A stretch of 64,000 bases of DNA from Sphingomonas trueperi (lineage in GTDB: Bacteria > Pseudomonadota > Alphaproteobacteria > Sphingomonadales > Sphingomonadaceae): contig NZ_JAATJB010000011.1 in NCBI RefSeq assembly GCF_011927635.1, forward strand, positions 104,838 through 168,837, read 5' to 3'. Under the pieces are notes generated by a model, which was given only the letters and a program-made list of their open reading frames with translations, was not told the DNA's origin and did no database searches. The first letter of the stretch is position 1; every line of letters begins with the position of its first letter. The position numbers and the translations under genes were made by a program. Below, piece by piece: positions 16,106 through 24,048 of the stretch.

Positions 16106-16423
16106 ATGACTTCGATACCCACCGATCACGACGCGATGCTGGCCGCGCTGACCCGGCTGATACCGATCGCGATGAGCGATACCGGCCAGTCGCGCCGGGT
16201 CGCGAACTTCCTGATGGCGTGGTGGAACGGGCCGGAACTCGGCCATTTCGAGATCGCCGACCTGTTCGGGCTGGATGTCGCTGTGGCCAACGATATTGCG
16301 ACCATCGTCGGCTATCTCGGACAACGCCCCGGCGCTATCTACATCGATGCCCTCGGCTTCGCCGAGGAGATGCAGGACATCATCGCGCTCTGGCGCAAGC
16401 CGGTCTCGACTTCGGCGACCTGA
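16106..16423 (+). CDS. DUF7673-family protein
   Basis: A 105-aa protein with the conserved core DTGQSRRVANFLMAWWN, followed by IADLFGLDVAVANDIATIVGYL. I recall this as DUF7673, a small family on proteobacterial plasmids and ICEs. ATG 16106 is preferred over ATG 16100 because GGAG lies about 7 bases before it. It is entirely alpha-helical; its role is unknown. Confidence 0.8.
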   Translation: MTSIPTDHDAMLAALTRLIPIAMSDTGQSRRVANFLMAWWNGPELGHFEIADLFGLDVAVANDIATIVGYLGQRPGAIYIDALGFAEEMQDIIALWRKPVSTSAT

Positions 16424-16572
16424 CCGGGCGCCGGTACCCGAATTTTCGGACCGAGGCCGCCACAGACACCCCCCCGGAGGGGCGCCAAACCTTGCGCGAT
16501 ATCCATCGCGCGCCATAACGGGAAGTCGTCGGGCGAAGATCGCCAGGGCGTATCCTTTCGTGGGAGGTGCGG

Positions 16573-17163
16573 TTGCCGGAAGAGAACAACCTGGTCGCGA
16601 TGACGATCGAAGTCGTCGCAAGCTACGTGGCGCACAACAATATCCGACCCGAAGACGTGCCGGACTTCATCGCCAAGACTCACGCTGCGATCACCGGCAT
16701 CGCCAAGGAACCCGAAACACCCGCCGAAGAGACACCGGCGGCCGAGCCCGAGTTCACGCCGGCCGTCTCCGTGCGCAAGAGCCTCGCCTCGCCTGATCAC
16801 ATTCTTTCGATGATCGACGGCAAGCCCTACAAGTCGCTGAAGCGACATCTCAGCAGCCACGGCCTGACCCCTGCCGAATACCGCGTCCGCTATGGTCTCA
16901 AGTCCGACTATCCGATGGTGGCGCCCGGTTACTCGGCGCACCGGCGCGAGGTAGCCAAGCGTCTCGGCCTGGGTCGCAAGCGGCAGGAGCCCACAGCGCC
17001 CGCCGAGGCAGCACCGCCATCAGGTGACGCCGCGCCCGCTCCGCAACCGAAGCCCCGCGCCCGCCCCGCCAAGGCCGAGGACACGCCCCCCGCCCAGGCC
17101 AGCGCCAAGACGCCGCGGCGGCGCAAGCAGCAACCCGCAGACGCTGGCGCAGTCGAGGCCTGA
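16573..17163 (+). CDS. Ros/MucR-type transcriptional regulator lacking the usual zinc cysteines
   Basis: A 196-aa protein whose central part is the Ros/MucR fold: DHILSMIDGKPYKSLKRHL, then LTPAEYRVRYGL, then YPMVAPGYSAHRREVAKRLG. Classic Ros has Cys-x2-Cys before the LKRHL..H helix. Here those positions read Ile-Leu-Ser-Met, so the fold must hold without that zinc pair, as reported for some rhizobial relatives. The C-terminal ~65 residues are Pro/Ala/Lys-rich and probably disordered. The start TTG 16573 fits GGGAGG (16562-16567) at 5 bases; GTG 16567 would overlap that site. It probably binds AT-rich DNA and may control element genes. Confidence 0.83.
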   Translation: MPEENNLVAMTIEVVASYVAHNNIRPEDVPDFIAKTHAAITGIAKEPETPAEETPAAEPEFTPAVSVRKSLASPDHILSMIDGKPYKSLKRHLSSHGLTPAEYRVRYGLKSDYPMVAPGYSAHRREVAKRLGLGRKRQEPTAPAEAAPPSGDAAPAPQPKPRARPAKAEDTPPAQASAKTPRRRKQQPADAGAVEA

Positions 17164-17242
17164 GGTTCCGGGCCCAGGCACCTGCGGGACGATCCCGACG
17201 GCGCCGAAGAGGCGCTCGTCGGAGCGGCGCTGACGCGCCTTA

Positions 17243-17260
17243 CTCGGCCGAACGGCCGAG
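17243..17260. promoter_or_regulatory. Perfect palindrome CTCGGCCG-AA-CGGCCGAG
   Basis: An 18-bp inverted repeat with 8-bp arms and a 2-bp centre lies 67 bp before the DUF736 start, between it and the MucR-like gene. No T-run follows, so it is not a terminator. Its position fits an operator or a symmetric protein-binding site, but the binding protein is unknown. Confidence 0.45.
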
Positions 17261-17326
17261 GAGCTGAGTGGGTGAGAGAGAGTGTTCGGACAAGGGGTTC
17301 GAGCGCTCAATCTCAGGAGACTTCCC

Positions 17327-17830
17327 ATGAACATCGGCACCATCACCCAGAACGCCAGCGGCACCTACACCGGCAAGATCTCGACGCTCACCGTCGCGAT
17401 CGTGATCGCGCTTCGGACGGTCCAGTCGACCAACCCGCGCGCGCCCAAGTTCGAAATCCTCGCACTGTCTGCCGCCCGCCAGTGGGTGCAAGTCGGCGCG
17501 CTCTTCGAGCTCGCCTCCAACTCGACCGGCGAGACCTTCCTCAACGGCAAGATCGAGGATCCGAGCCTCGACAAGCCGCTCTACATCTCGGCGTTCCGCC
17601 AGGAGGACGGCTCCTACAACATCGTCTGGTCGCGCCCCACCCGCCGCCGCGAGGCGCCCACCGACACGGTCGCAACCGACGACGGCCTGCCGCCGCTGCC
17701 GGGGACCGAGCAGCCGGCCGCACCCGTGGGAACCGACGGTCTGGGTGAGTCCTCGGCCGAAGGCGCGTTCGGCGGCAGCGAGCCCGCGCCGGGCGGCCGC
17801 CGGCGCCGCACGCCCGAGATGGCGGACTGA
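17327..17830 (+). CDS. DUF736-family protein
   Basis: A 167-aa protein, with AGGAGA 8 bases before ATG 17327. The N-terminal 105 residues match DUF736: MNIGTITQNASGTYTGKIST, then WVQVGALFELASNSTGETFL, then DDPS-like IEDPSLDKPLYISAF and YNIVWSRP. A Pro/Gly/Ala-rich tail of about 60 residues follows. DUF736 proteins are hallmarks of alphaproteobacterial plasmids and ICEs. They are small beta proteins of unknown function, usually near replication or transfer genes. A rho-independent terminator follows at 17882. Confidence 0.88.
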   Translation: MNIGTITQNASGTYTGKISTLTVAIVIALRTVQSTNPRAPKFEILALSAARQWVQVGALFELASNSTGETFLNGKIEDPSLDKPLYISAFRQEDGSYNIVWSRPTRRREAPTDTVATDDGLPPLPGTEQPAAPVGTDGLGESSAEGAFGGSEPAPGGRRRRTPEMAD

Positions 17831-17881
17831 TCGCCGCCAACCGATTGGCGCGCAGCTCCTCTGCGCGCCGACGCCACGACA

Positions 17882-17921
17882 GGGCCTGCTTCGCCCCACC
17901 GCGAAGCGGGCCCTTTTTTTT
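17882..17921 (+). terminator. Rho-independent terminator after DUF736
   Basis: A 13-bp stem (GGGCCTGCTTCGC with GCGAAGCGGGCCC, one G-T wobble) encloses the loop CCCACC and is followed by eight Ts (17914-17921). It would end the transcript of the DUF736 gene and insulate the vapBC promoter downstream. Confidence 0.9.
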
Positions 17922-17963
17922 GGCAGCGTGCGACCACGTTCTCTTCCCGTCGGCAACACATCA

Positions 17964-18005
17964 TTGAACAAACCCACCCAGTGATGTATATGCCTATGTA
18001 TATGC
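17964..18005 (+). promoter_or_regulatory. Candidate vapBC promoter with a tandem ATGTATATGC repeat
   Basis: TTGAAC (17964-17969) is a plausible -35. Two exact copies of ATGTATATGC (17984-17993 and 17996-18005) lie 12 bp apart where a -10 and operator are expected, 14 bp before the vapB GTG. AT-rich direct repeats at this spot suit autoregulation by the VapB-VapC complex. The repeat is seen; its role as operator is inferred. Confidence 0.55.
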
Positions 18006-18018
18006 AAAGGAGTCTGCC

Positions 18019-18282
18019 GTGACGCCCGATCATGAAGCAACGGTCACCAGAGAAGCGAAGCTGTTCCGCAACAACAAGAGCCAGGCAGTGCGCATCCCGG
18101 CCGATTTCGAGCTGCCTGGGGATCGGGTCATGATCCACCGGGAGGGAGATCGACTGGTCATCGAGCCGATCCGGCGCCGAAACATCGTCGAGGTCCTTGC
18201 GAGCCTCGAACCCCTTGGCCCCGAGGATGAGTTCCCGGACATCGACGGCACGTTGCTTCCCGCCAAGGCCGTCGAATTGTGA
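18019..18282 (+). CDS. vapB: VapB-type antitoxin (AbrB/SpoVT-like fold)
   Basis: An 87-aa protein with an N-terminal swapped-hairpin AbrB-like domain: REAKLFRNNKSQAVRIPADF, then LPGDRVMIHREGDRLVIEP. This matches the VapB/MtaL-type antitoxin pattern. The C-terminal part (VEVLASLEPLGPEDEFPD) is the toxin-binding tail. GTG 18019 has AAGGAG at 6 bases. Its stop overlaps the vapC GTG (GTGA), the usual arrangement in toxin-antitoxin pairs. It binds and inhibits VapC and likely represses its own promoter. Confidence 0.9.
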   Translation: MTPDHEATVTREAKLFRNNKSQAVRIPADFELPGDRVMIHREGDRLVIEPIRRRNIVEVLASLEPLGPEDEFPDIDGTLLPAKAVEL

Positions 18283-18692
18283 CCCAGCTCTACATGCTCG
18301 ACACCAACATCGTGTCGGAACTCGCGCGAAACCCGCACGGCGCCGTAGCAACCCGCATCGCGCAAGTCGGTGCCGATGCGATTTGCGTCAGCATCATCAC
18401 CGCGGCGGAGCTGCGCTACGGCTGCGCGAAGAAAGGGTCCCCCAGGCTCCTGGCCCAGATAGAGGCGATCCTCGGCAGCGTGTCCGTGCTTGCGCTCGAT
18501 GTCCCGGCGGACACTGAATATGGCGGTATCCGAGCCGAGCTGGAGAGCGCGGGCAAACCCATCGGGCCCAACGACCTCTTCATCGCGGCTCATGCCTATG
18601 CGCTCGGCGCCACATTGGTGACCGCCAACATCGGCGAGTTCTCCCGCGTCCGGGCCCTCAAGGTGGAGAATTGGCTGAGCGACGTCCATTGA
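18279..18692 (+). CDS. vapC: VapC-type PIN-domain ribonuclease toxin
   Basis: A 137-aa PIN domain with the acidic triad D8 (YMLDTNIV), E44 (TAAELRYG) and D99 (GPNDLFIAAHA). PIN toxins cut specific tRNA or rRNA sites when freed from VapB. The GTG start overlaps the vapB stop. On a mobile element the pair stabilises inheritance. All catalytic residues are intact, so it is probably functional. Confidence 0.92.
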   Translation: MTQLYMLDTNIVSELARNPHGAVATRIAQVGADAICVSIITAAELRYGCAKKGSPRLLAQIEAILGSVSVLALDVPADTEYGGIRAELESAGKPIGPNDLFIAAHAYALGATLVTANIGEFSRVRALKVENWLSDVH

Positions 18693-18788
18693 GGCGTTCG
18701 CACCGAGTGACGATAGCTCCCCAAAGTCGCCGGTCCTCTCCGTCTGCCCGGCACGCCGTCCAACCCTGTTCCGCTCAACCTCCAAGAC

Positions 18789-19991
18789 ATGCCGATCCAA
18801 CCGCCTCCCGCTGCGCACCCCTCGCTGTTCATGCCCCTGAACCGGCCGCCCCGCGTCCACCGCCCGCCGAAGATCGGCCGCAACGACCCGTGCTGGTGCG
18901 GATCGGGCAGGAAGTTCAAGGCGTGTCACGACGGGCGTGAGCGGCTGCCGCAATTCAACCACCACCATGTTGCCGAGGCGTTCCGCAAGGAGCTGCGCCG
19001 ACGCTACTGCTCCTATGCCGGCGAGGCCGGCGAGCCATGTGGCGCCGAGATCATCGGCGCCCACACTGTCCAGAAGGAAGGCGGGCTGCGGGCGATCTCG
19101 CGCGCTGGGAAGGTCTATTCTCTCATCGCGACGATGGGCGGGCTCGAGAAGAATGGTGGCCGCCTCGACCCGCGGCTGGTGGGCATCGGCGACGCTTCGG
19201 TCTTCCCGGGCTTCTGCTCGACCCACGACAACGATCTCTTCAAGCCGATCGAGGACAAGGACTGCGCGATCGGCGCCTGGGAGGCGCTGCTCTTCGCCTA
19301 TCGCGCGGTGTCGTTCGAAGCCTTCTTCAAGCGCGCCATGCTTGCCGTAGCGCCGCTCTTCGCACGGTTGGACGAGGGCCTGCCCGTCGAGGACCAGGAA
19401 CTCGCCCAAAACATGGCGCGCAATTTCCATCACGGCGCTCTCGCGGGCGAGGCCGGCACGCGCGCCCGGAAGGCGGCCTATGACGCGCGGGTCCGAGCCC
19501 GGGACGCGAACGGCTTCTCCTATGCCTGGACACGCTTCAACGGGCTCCTGCCACTGGTCTGCTGCGGCGCGTTCCTGCCCGACAATGATCTGACCGGTCG
19601 CCCGCTCCAACGACTTGCCCATGGCACGGGTACGTTCGAACAGGTCACGCTCAACATCACATCCTATGGCGGCCAGTCGGTCATCGTCTTCGGGTGGACC
19701 GGCGGGCCCGAGGGCCCGGCGGAGCGCTTCGTGCGATCCTACCAGGACCTCGGGGACGATGACCACGCCGCCGCCGCGGTCCGCCTTGGTCTCGAATATC
19801 TCGAGAACAGCTATCTGAGCCCAGCCTGGTGGGACGCACTGACCAGCGCCGAGCGCCGCCGTCTCGTCCGCCATTCGATCGAGACCCACGGTCCGCGTAC
19901 GGCGGCCGTCTCGCTCGGAGTGCGCCAGCCAGTCCCCCATCTGCACCTCCGCGTCATCGACCGGGGCGGGAGCCTGCCGACCCCGGTCTGA
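18789..19991 (+). CDS. SEC-C-motif protein with HNH-like zinc region (400 aa)
   Basis: The N-terminus has a SEC-C zinc motif, IGRNDPCWCGSGRKFKACH (about 29-47). A second Cys/His cluster follows: YCSYAGEAGEPCGAE, then IGAHTVQKEGGL, then FCSTHDNDLFKPIE. It resembles an HNH-like zinc fold. The rest (about 140-400) is a long helical and beta domain without recognised motif. ATG 18789 is used; a later ATG 18831 would keep the SEC-C motif. SEC-C domains bind zinc and often attach to nucleic-acid or ribosome-linked proteins. No partner gene is coupled to it. It may be a defence or quality-control gene, which is inference. Confidence 0.75.
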   Translation: MPIQPPPAAHPSLFMPLNRPPRVHRPPKIGRNDPCWCGSGRKFKACHDGRERLPQFNHHHVAEAFRKELRRRYCSYAGEAGEPCGAEIIGAHTVQKEGGLRAISRAGKVYSLIATMGGLEKNGGRLDPRLVGIGDASVFPGFCSTHDNDLFKPIEDKDCAIGAWEALLFAYRAVSFEAFFKRAMLAVAPLFARLDEGLPVEDQELAQNMARNFHHGALAGEAGTRARKAAYDARVRARDANGFSYAWTRFNGLLPLVCCGAFLPDNDLTGRPLQRLAHGTGTFEQVTLNITSYGGQSVIVFGWTGGPEGPAERFVRSYQDLGDDDHAAAAVRLGLEYLENSYLSPAWWDALTSAERRRLVRHSIETHGPRTAAVSLGVRQPVPHLHLRVIDRGGSLPTPV

Positions 19992-20251
19992 GCCGCCGGC
20001 CGGCGGTTGGTCGTTGCAGGGGCGCCGCGTCCCAGGGCGCCGCGGCCTTCCTCCGCCTGTTCCTGCCACCTGCGGCGTGACAGGCCGGCCCCGCAACCCC
20101 TGCCGGTCGCCCGTGTTGCCGCTCTCGCGGCTGCCCGCGCCAGCTCCCTTCAGGAGTTCCCCTCCGCTCGCGCTCCGGTGCGGAGCGGGCTGCACGCCGC
20201 TCCCCGGTGGCACCGGCGGAAAGGCCGCTGGACCCAACAAGGAGCATCGCC

Positions 20252-20572
20252 ATGAACAACGTCAACATCGCCGGCCGGGTCGCCAAGGATCCCGACACCC
20301 GCGGCAGCGTCACGACCCTCATCGTCGCGACCGACCGCGTGAAGCTCAGGGACGGAAAGACCTATGTCGACGAGGCGACCGGCTATACCGCCAAGGAAAC
20401 CGAGTTCCACAAGGTCACCTGCTTCAACGGCCTTGGCAAGGCGGCCGCGTCGCGCGAGAAGGGCAATGTCGTCGCAGTGACGGGCCGGCTGCACTATTCG
20501 AGCTGGGAAGACCGCGACGGCATCACCCGCTATGGTTGCGAGATCATCGCGGACAAGCTCGACTTCTTCTGA
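20252..20572 (+). CDS. ssb: Single-stranded DNA-binding protein
   Basis: A 106-aa OB-fold SSB: MNNVNIAGRVAKDPDTRG, then TEFHKVTCFNGLGKAAAS, then GNVVAVTGRLHYSSWEDRDG and CEIIADKLDFF. ATG 20252 follows AAGGAG at about 8 bases. It lacks the long acidic tail of chromosomal SSB and ends DKLDFF, as plasmid SSBs often do. It would coat single-stranded DNA during conjugative transfer or replication. Confidence 0.92.
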   Translation: MNNVNIAGRVAKDPDTRGSVTTLIVATDRVKLRDGKTYVDEATGYTAKETEFHKVTCFNGLGKAAASREKGNVVAVTGRLHYSSWEDRDGITRYGCEIIADKLDFF

Positions 20573-20621
20573 GCGAATGCCCGGGCGGCGCTCCGGCGCC
20601 GTCCGGATCGGTCGAGCCCCG

Positions 20622-21734
20622 CTACCGCGCGTCAGCGTCAACGGGCGGCGCGAGCGGCGACACCGCGCTCGCATGGACCCACGCTCGGGCAAGCTGGCCG
20701 GTGAGCGGATCGCGATACACCACCAGGCGCCAGCGCCCCTGCCGCCTCTCGATCGCCAGCACCATTCCGTCGGGCGCCTTCAGCACCACGGCGCCCTCGC
20801 GCCGCGGTTCGCGCCGAAACGTCGCATCCCGGCTCAGCTCGGCCCTTGGAAGGTCCGCGACATAGGCTTCGTCCGCGCGCGCCTCGGCCTCGTGATAGCG
20901 ACGGGTCTCCTGTTGAAGCGCCTCCACCTTCTGGTTCAACGCGGCGAACGCCGCTTTCTCCTCGGGCGACTGATCAGGATGGAGGGCGGCGATCGCCAGC
21001 AACAGGCCGAGAATACCGGCCAGCCAGCCGGACCATTGGAACAGGCCCATCTCGTGCAGCTCGGCGATCGTCCGCGGACCGAGCTGCTGCACGAACCCGA
21101 CGATGAGGTCGATCAGCCGGCCCTGCAGCTCGGCGCTTTCCTCGTCCGTCGACGCGGCAAGGATCGCTTCGGCGATCCGCTGCGTCTCAAGCACCATCTC
21201 GGTCGCGAGCGCCGTCGCCGACTGGATCACGCCTTCGCTCGCGCGAAGCGTCATCGCATCGAGCAGCCGCATCTGCTCGGCGATGGGCGAAAATGCCGAC
21301 AGGCGCGGCAGCGCTTCCTCGATCATCCGGCGGTAGGTCCCGCCGGTCGCCGCGGCGGCGATCACGCTCGCCATCGTCGACCGCTTGAGATCGAAGGTCT
21401 TCACCGTGTCGAGCAGGCTGCTCGAGAGGCGGCGCTGGTCGTCGAGCAACCCTGCGTTCCGGTCGACGATGCTGCGCGCGGTTTCAGAGATCGACAGCGC
21501 CCAGGCACTGCTGGTGAGCTGCCGGAACTCAAGCTGCTGCCGGCGATCCCGCTCCAGCATATCGAGGACGCCGCGATAGGGAGCGCCGAAGTCCAGACCG
21601 AGCCGCTTTCGCACGTCGGTCGCCTCTAGGATAGCCTGGGCGGCGGTGCCGCCGCCGAGCAGCCGGGTGCGCTCGCGCTCCTCGCGCAGGAGGCGCTCGA
21701 CGCTGCTCTCGGGGAAGCCAAACGGATCCTTCAT
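20622..21734 (-). CDS. Hypothetical membrane-anchored protein with C-terminal SH3-like part (370 aa)
   Basis: The long N-terminal region is helical and suggests coiled coil (residues ~1-235, e.g. LLREERERTRLLGGGTAAQA). One strong transmembrane segment follows (SGWLAGILGLLLAIAAL, about residues 240-258). A second coiled coil comes next (EKAAFAALNQKVEALQQETRR), then a beta-rich C-terminal domain that reads like an SH3-type fold (VVLKAPDGMVLAIERRQGRWR, then GQLARAWVHASAV). It is the only large minus-strand gene in this part and stands alone. Function is unknown; the layout resembles phage-exclusion or T4SS-accessory membrane proteins, which is speculation. Confidence 0.75.
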   Translation of the reverse strand: MKDPFGFPESSVERLLREERERTRLLGGGTAAQAILEATDVRKRLGLDFGAPYRGVLDMLERDRRQQLEFRQLTSSAWALSISETARSIVDRNAGLLDDQRRLSSSLLDTVKTFDLKRSTMASVIAAAATGGTYRRMIEEALPRLSAFSPIAEQMRLLDAMTLRASEGVIQSATALATEMVLETQRIAEAILAASTDEESAELQGRLIDLIVGFVQQLGPRTIAELHEMGLFQWSGWLAGILGLLLAIAALHPDQSPEEKAAFAALNQKVEALQQETRRYHEAEARADEAYVADLPRAELSRDATFRREPRREGAVVLKAPDGMVLAIERRQGRWRLVVYRDPLTGQLARAWVHASAVSPLAPPVDADAR

Positions 21735-21947
21735 GCGCGCGATCCTGTCAGATCATCCCCATCCGCGCGACCGGCAATCGCCGCACCAGAGCATCCGCTG
21801 GAGGGCGGCGCATCCCGGCCCTTCGCGCTGCTCAGGCCGGGACCGGCGCTCTACTCGCCTCCGGCTCCCGGAGCCCCGCGATGCGCGGGTCTCCGCCCTT
21901 CGGGTGACGATCACCTTGCGGGGGGCCTGGCTGCACCGTGGTGACCA

Positions 21948-22095
21948 AAAATCTCTCTCTCTCTGACTTCCTAGATATGACGTGCGGGGATTCGAGCCCG
22001 TCAAGGATGAGCGGTTCCCCCAATTTTCACGAGCCCGCAACGCCCGCTACGCGTCCGCTCCGCGCCCGAGAAAATCGGCTCCCCCGCTCCCCGCT
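21948..22095 (+). repeat. Homologous cis-element, copy A
   Basis: Three conserved blocks are shared with 24673-24811: AAATCTCTC..GACTTCCTAG (21948-21975), GTCAAGGATGAGCGGT followed by TCCCCCAATTTT (22000-22027), and GAGAAAATCGGCT followed by CCCCCGCTCCCCGCT (22068-22095). The second and third blocks can partly pair (AATTTT with AAAAT). The element ends 120 bp before the DUF2493 start. Confidence 0.8.
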
Positions 22096-22103
22096 GGCGC
22101 GGC

Positions 22104-22141
22104 GTTAACCGGGGTCCGGCTGCGCCGGCTTCCCGGTTAAC
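22104..22141. repeat. 38-bp inverted repeat GTTAACCGGG..CCCGGTTAAC
   Basis: Outer 10-bp arms GTTAACCGGG (22104-22113) and CCCGGTTAAC (22132-22141) are perfect. An inner pair CCGGC (22116-22120) and GCCGG (22124-22128) extends the stem. No T-run follows, so a regulatory hairpin or operator before the DUF2493 gene is more likely than a terminator. Confidence 0.7.
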
Positions 22142-22215
22142 GTCCCTGACTGCCCCGACCGCCGCACGTCGAAGGGGAAGCCTCATCGAGTGGATGAGAT
22201 CCAACGGAGGCTATC

Positions 22216-23193
22216 ATGCAGACCACTTTCACCAACTTTGCCGACCTCGCCAGCCACATCGCGGCAAGCCGAGAGAACGAGGAGCTGACGCAGACCTACG
22301 ACGGCGCGTTCATCGAGCCGAACGAGATGGCGAAGCTCAGCATCGTCGACGCGCCGGAGGCACTCGACATGCCCGATCCCGAGCAGGTCCGGGCCGCCGT
22401 CGACATGATGATGCAGACGATGTTCGATGTCCTTCGCGACACGCGCATGGAGCCCTTCGCGAACGATCTCGCCTGGGGGTTCGCCAACAGCTTCCATGTC
22501 GTCGCCAAGCGGATCGAAGGGCGCGAGGACGATGCCGCCAAGAAGCTCGGCGAACTCGCCCGCAACTACGATCCGTCCGAGATCTACGCGACCGAACTGG
22601 AGGACACGCAGCTGCTCTGCCAGACCCTCCAGGGGTGCCGCGAGGCAATGGAATGCATGCGCGATCACGCCGCCGAGGTGTACCGCGTCGAGACCGGCAA
22701 GCCCTTCTCGCCGGTCCGCGGCAGCAGGGTCTCCAGCGCCCTCAACGCCTCGATGATCGACGCCCGTGACTATCTCGCGTCGCGCGCGCGGGAACGCCGT
22801 GAGCAGTTCGCACCCGAGGGTCCCGTAGTGGCCTTCTCCGGCGGGCAGGTCTGGGAGGATGCCGACCTCCTGTGGAACGGCCTCGACAGCATCAAGGCCC
22901 GCATCCCCGAGATGATCCTCGCGACAACCGCGCAGGCCAAGGGCTGCGATGCGGTGGCACACGCCTGGGCGGCATCGCGCGGCGTCAAGGTCATCCAGTT
23001 CCGTCTCGACCGCAGCCAGGGCAACCGCGCGGCCTTCGTCCGGAACGACCGCATCCTCGGCCTGAAGCCGGTCGAGGCGGTCATCTGCGAGGGCTCGGGC
23101 ATCCAGCAGAACCTCGCCCAGAAGCTGCGCCAGGCAGGCGTGCCGCTGCACATCGTCCGGCTCGCCCACCAGCGCACCGCACGGCGGGCGTGA
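22216..23193 (+). CDS. DUF2493-family (SLOG/YAcAr-like) protein
   Basis: A 325-aa protein. The N-terminal half is helical and acidic. The C-terminal half (about 195-315) is a DUF2493 domain: PVVAFSGGQVWEDADLLWNG, then ILATTAQAKGCDAVAHAWAA, then NRAAFVRNDRILGLKP and ICEGSGIQQNLAQKLRQAG. This is a Rossmann-like SLOG-superfamily fold that may bind or process a nucleotide signal. DUF2493 genes are standard cargo of alphaproteobacterial ICEs and plasmids. It is preceded by cis-element copy A and the 22104 hairpin, and followed by a terminator, so it is probably monocistronic. Confidence 0.85.
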   Translation: MQTTFTNFADLASHIAASRENEELTQTYDGAFIEPNEMAKLSIVDAPEALDMPDPEQVRAAVDMMMQTMFDVLRDTRMEPFANDLAWGFANSFHVVAKRIEGREDDAAKKLGELARNYDPSEIYATELEDTQLLCQTLQGCREAMECMRDHAAEVYRVETGKPFSPVRGSRVSSALNASMIDARDYLASRARERREQFAPEGPVVAFSGGQVWEDADLLWNGLDSIKARIPEMILATTAQAKGCDAVAHAWAASRGVKVIQFRLDRSQGNRAAFVRNDRILGLKPVEAVICEGSGIQQNLAQKLRQAGVPLHIVRLAHQRTARRA

Positions 23194-23202
23194 AGCCCTC
23201 GC

Positions 23203-23241
23203 GGAGAGGCTCCGGCCACGGCCGGGGCCTCTCCTCCTTTT
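23203..23241 (+). terminator. Terminator after DUF2493
   Basis: Arms GGAGAGGC (23203-23210) and GCCTCTCC (23227-23234), with inner CCGGCC/GGCCGG pairing around ACG, are followed by CCTTTT. The stem is long and GC-rich, so termination is plausible despite the short T-run. Confidence 0.8.
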
Positions 23242-23253
23242 GCTGCGTCAAGG

Positions 23254-23288
23254 GCGGCGCTCGGGGGCATCGAGCCCCCTCGCGCCGC
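23254..23288. repeat. Hairpin with GGGGGC-ATCGA-GCCCCC core (copy 1)
   Basis: Outer arms GCGGCGC (23254-23260) and GCGCCGC (23282-23288) enclose GGGGGC-ATCGA-GCCCCC. The same core and loop recur at 25187-25202, also directly after a terminator and a TTTTGCTGC sequence. Confidence 0.75.
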
Positions 23289-23382
23289 GAGGAGCCGGCG
23301 CCGACGCGCAGCCGACCTGCAGACCCGCGAGGCGGCCAAGGGGAGAGGGATTGAGTGGGAGCGTTCAACAGGGGAGGACGAG

Positions 23383-23961
23383 ATGTCCATCACGTTTCGC
23401 ATCGCCACCGCCGCTGACGACGAGGCCCGCCCGATGGCGGTCATTGCCGCGCGCCAGCTCGCCGCCTTTCGCACCTTCCTGCGCGGCGAGGGCGAGCGTA
23501 TCGGCGCCGTGCTGCTCGACCCGGATGCTCCCGAGGACGCGTTCCTCTCCTACCGCTTCGAGGCTCGCGTCTGCCCGCTCGCACTGGCGTCAATCGCCCG
23601 CCTCTTCGACTATGCCGCGGACGTCATTACCGTGGTCGAGGAAGCACAGTTCCGCGGGCGGCGCGTCAGCGTCTTTCGCGACGAGGCGGCTGGCACGATC
23701 AACCTGACCGTGGCGCTCACCACCGACATGGCGCTTGAACTCGACCTCGCCTCGAACAACGCGTTCGCGCTGCTCGAGAGCCTCGGCCTCGGCGCAGAAA
23801 GCGTGGGCGAGACCGCGATCGAGACCATCCGGGAACGCCTCGCCAGCCCGGCCGTCCGGCGGCACGCGGCCGAGCAGGGCGTAGCCCACCATATCGAACG
23901 GCTCGAGCGCCTTGTCGCGGCGGCGGCTCCCGACGAATCCTGCCGGTTGGAATGGGCCTAG
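23383..23961 (+). CDS. Hypothetical ICE protein (192 aa)
   Basis: A GGGAGGA site precedes ATG 23383. The protein is acidic and mixed alpha/beta (DDEARPMAVIAARQLAAFRT, then VVEEAQFRGRRVSVFRDEA, then LTVALTTDMALELDLAS), with a helical C-terminus (HHIERLERLVAAAA). No motif was recognised. It is a plausible backbone protein of the element. Confidence 0.7.
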   Translation: MSITFRIATAADDEARPMAVIAARQLAAFRTFLRGEGERIGAVLLDPDAPEDAFLSYRFEARVCPLALASIARLFDYAADVITVVEEAQFRGRRVSVFRDEAAGTINLTVALTTDMALELDLASNNAFALLESLGLGAESVGETAIETIRERLASPAVRRHAAEQGVAHHIERLERLVAAAAPDESCRLEWA

Positions 23962-24048
23962 CCTCCACCCAGAACCGGTCGCCAGGCGGGGCGCGCCAGC
24001 TCGCTGGCGCGCCCTCACCGCCTCCGAAAGCCAGGCCTCTCACCCGCG

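Larger units (their letters stand above)
21735..22215. other. Intergenic region with repeat element copy A
   Basis: About 480 bp with no credible gene. It holds the CT-run TCTCTCTCTCTCTG near 21951, repeat element copy A (21948-22095) and a strong inverted repeat at 22104-22141. The region separates the minus-strand membrane protein from the plus-strand DUF2493 gene and should contain both promoters. Confidence 0.6.

Noticed and set aside
18030..20240. Very long minus-strand open frame opposite vapBC and the SEC-C gene
   Set aside because: The plus-strand genes have clear domains and starts; the antisense frame is a high-GC artefact with no recognisable motif.
21990..22000. T-loop-like GATTCGAGCCC that could suggest a tRNA
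   Set aside because: No acceptor stem, anticodon arm or CCA context could be built around it, and the homologous region in copy B lacks the motif.
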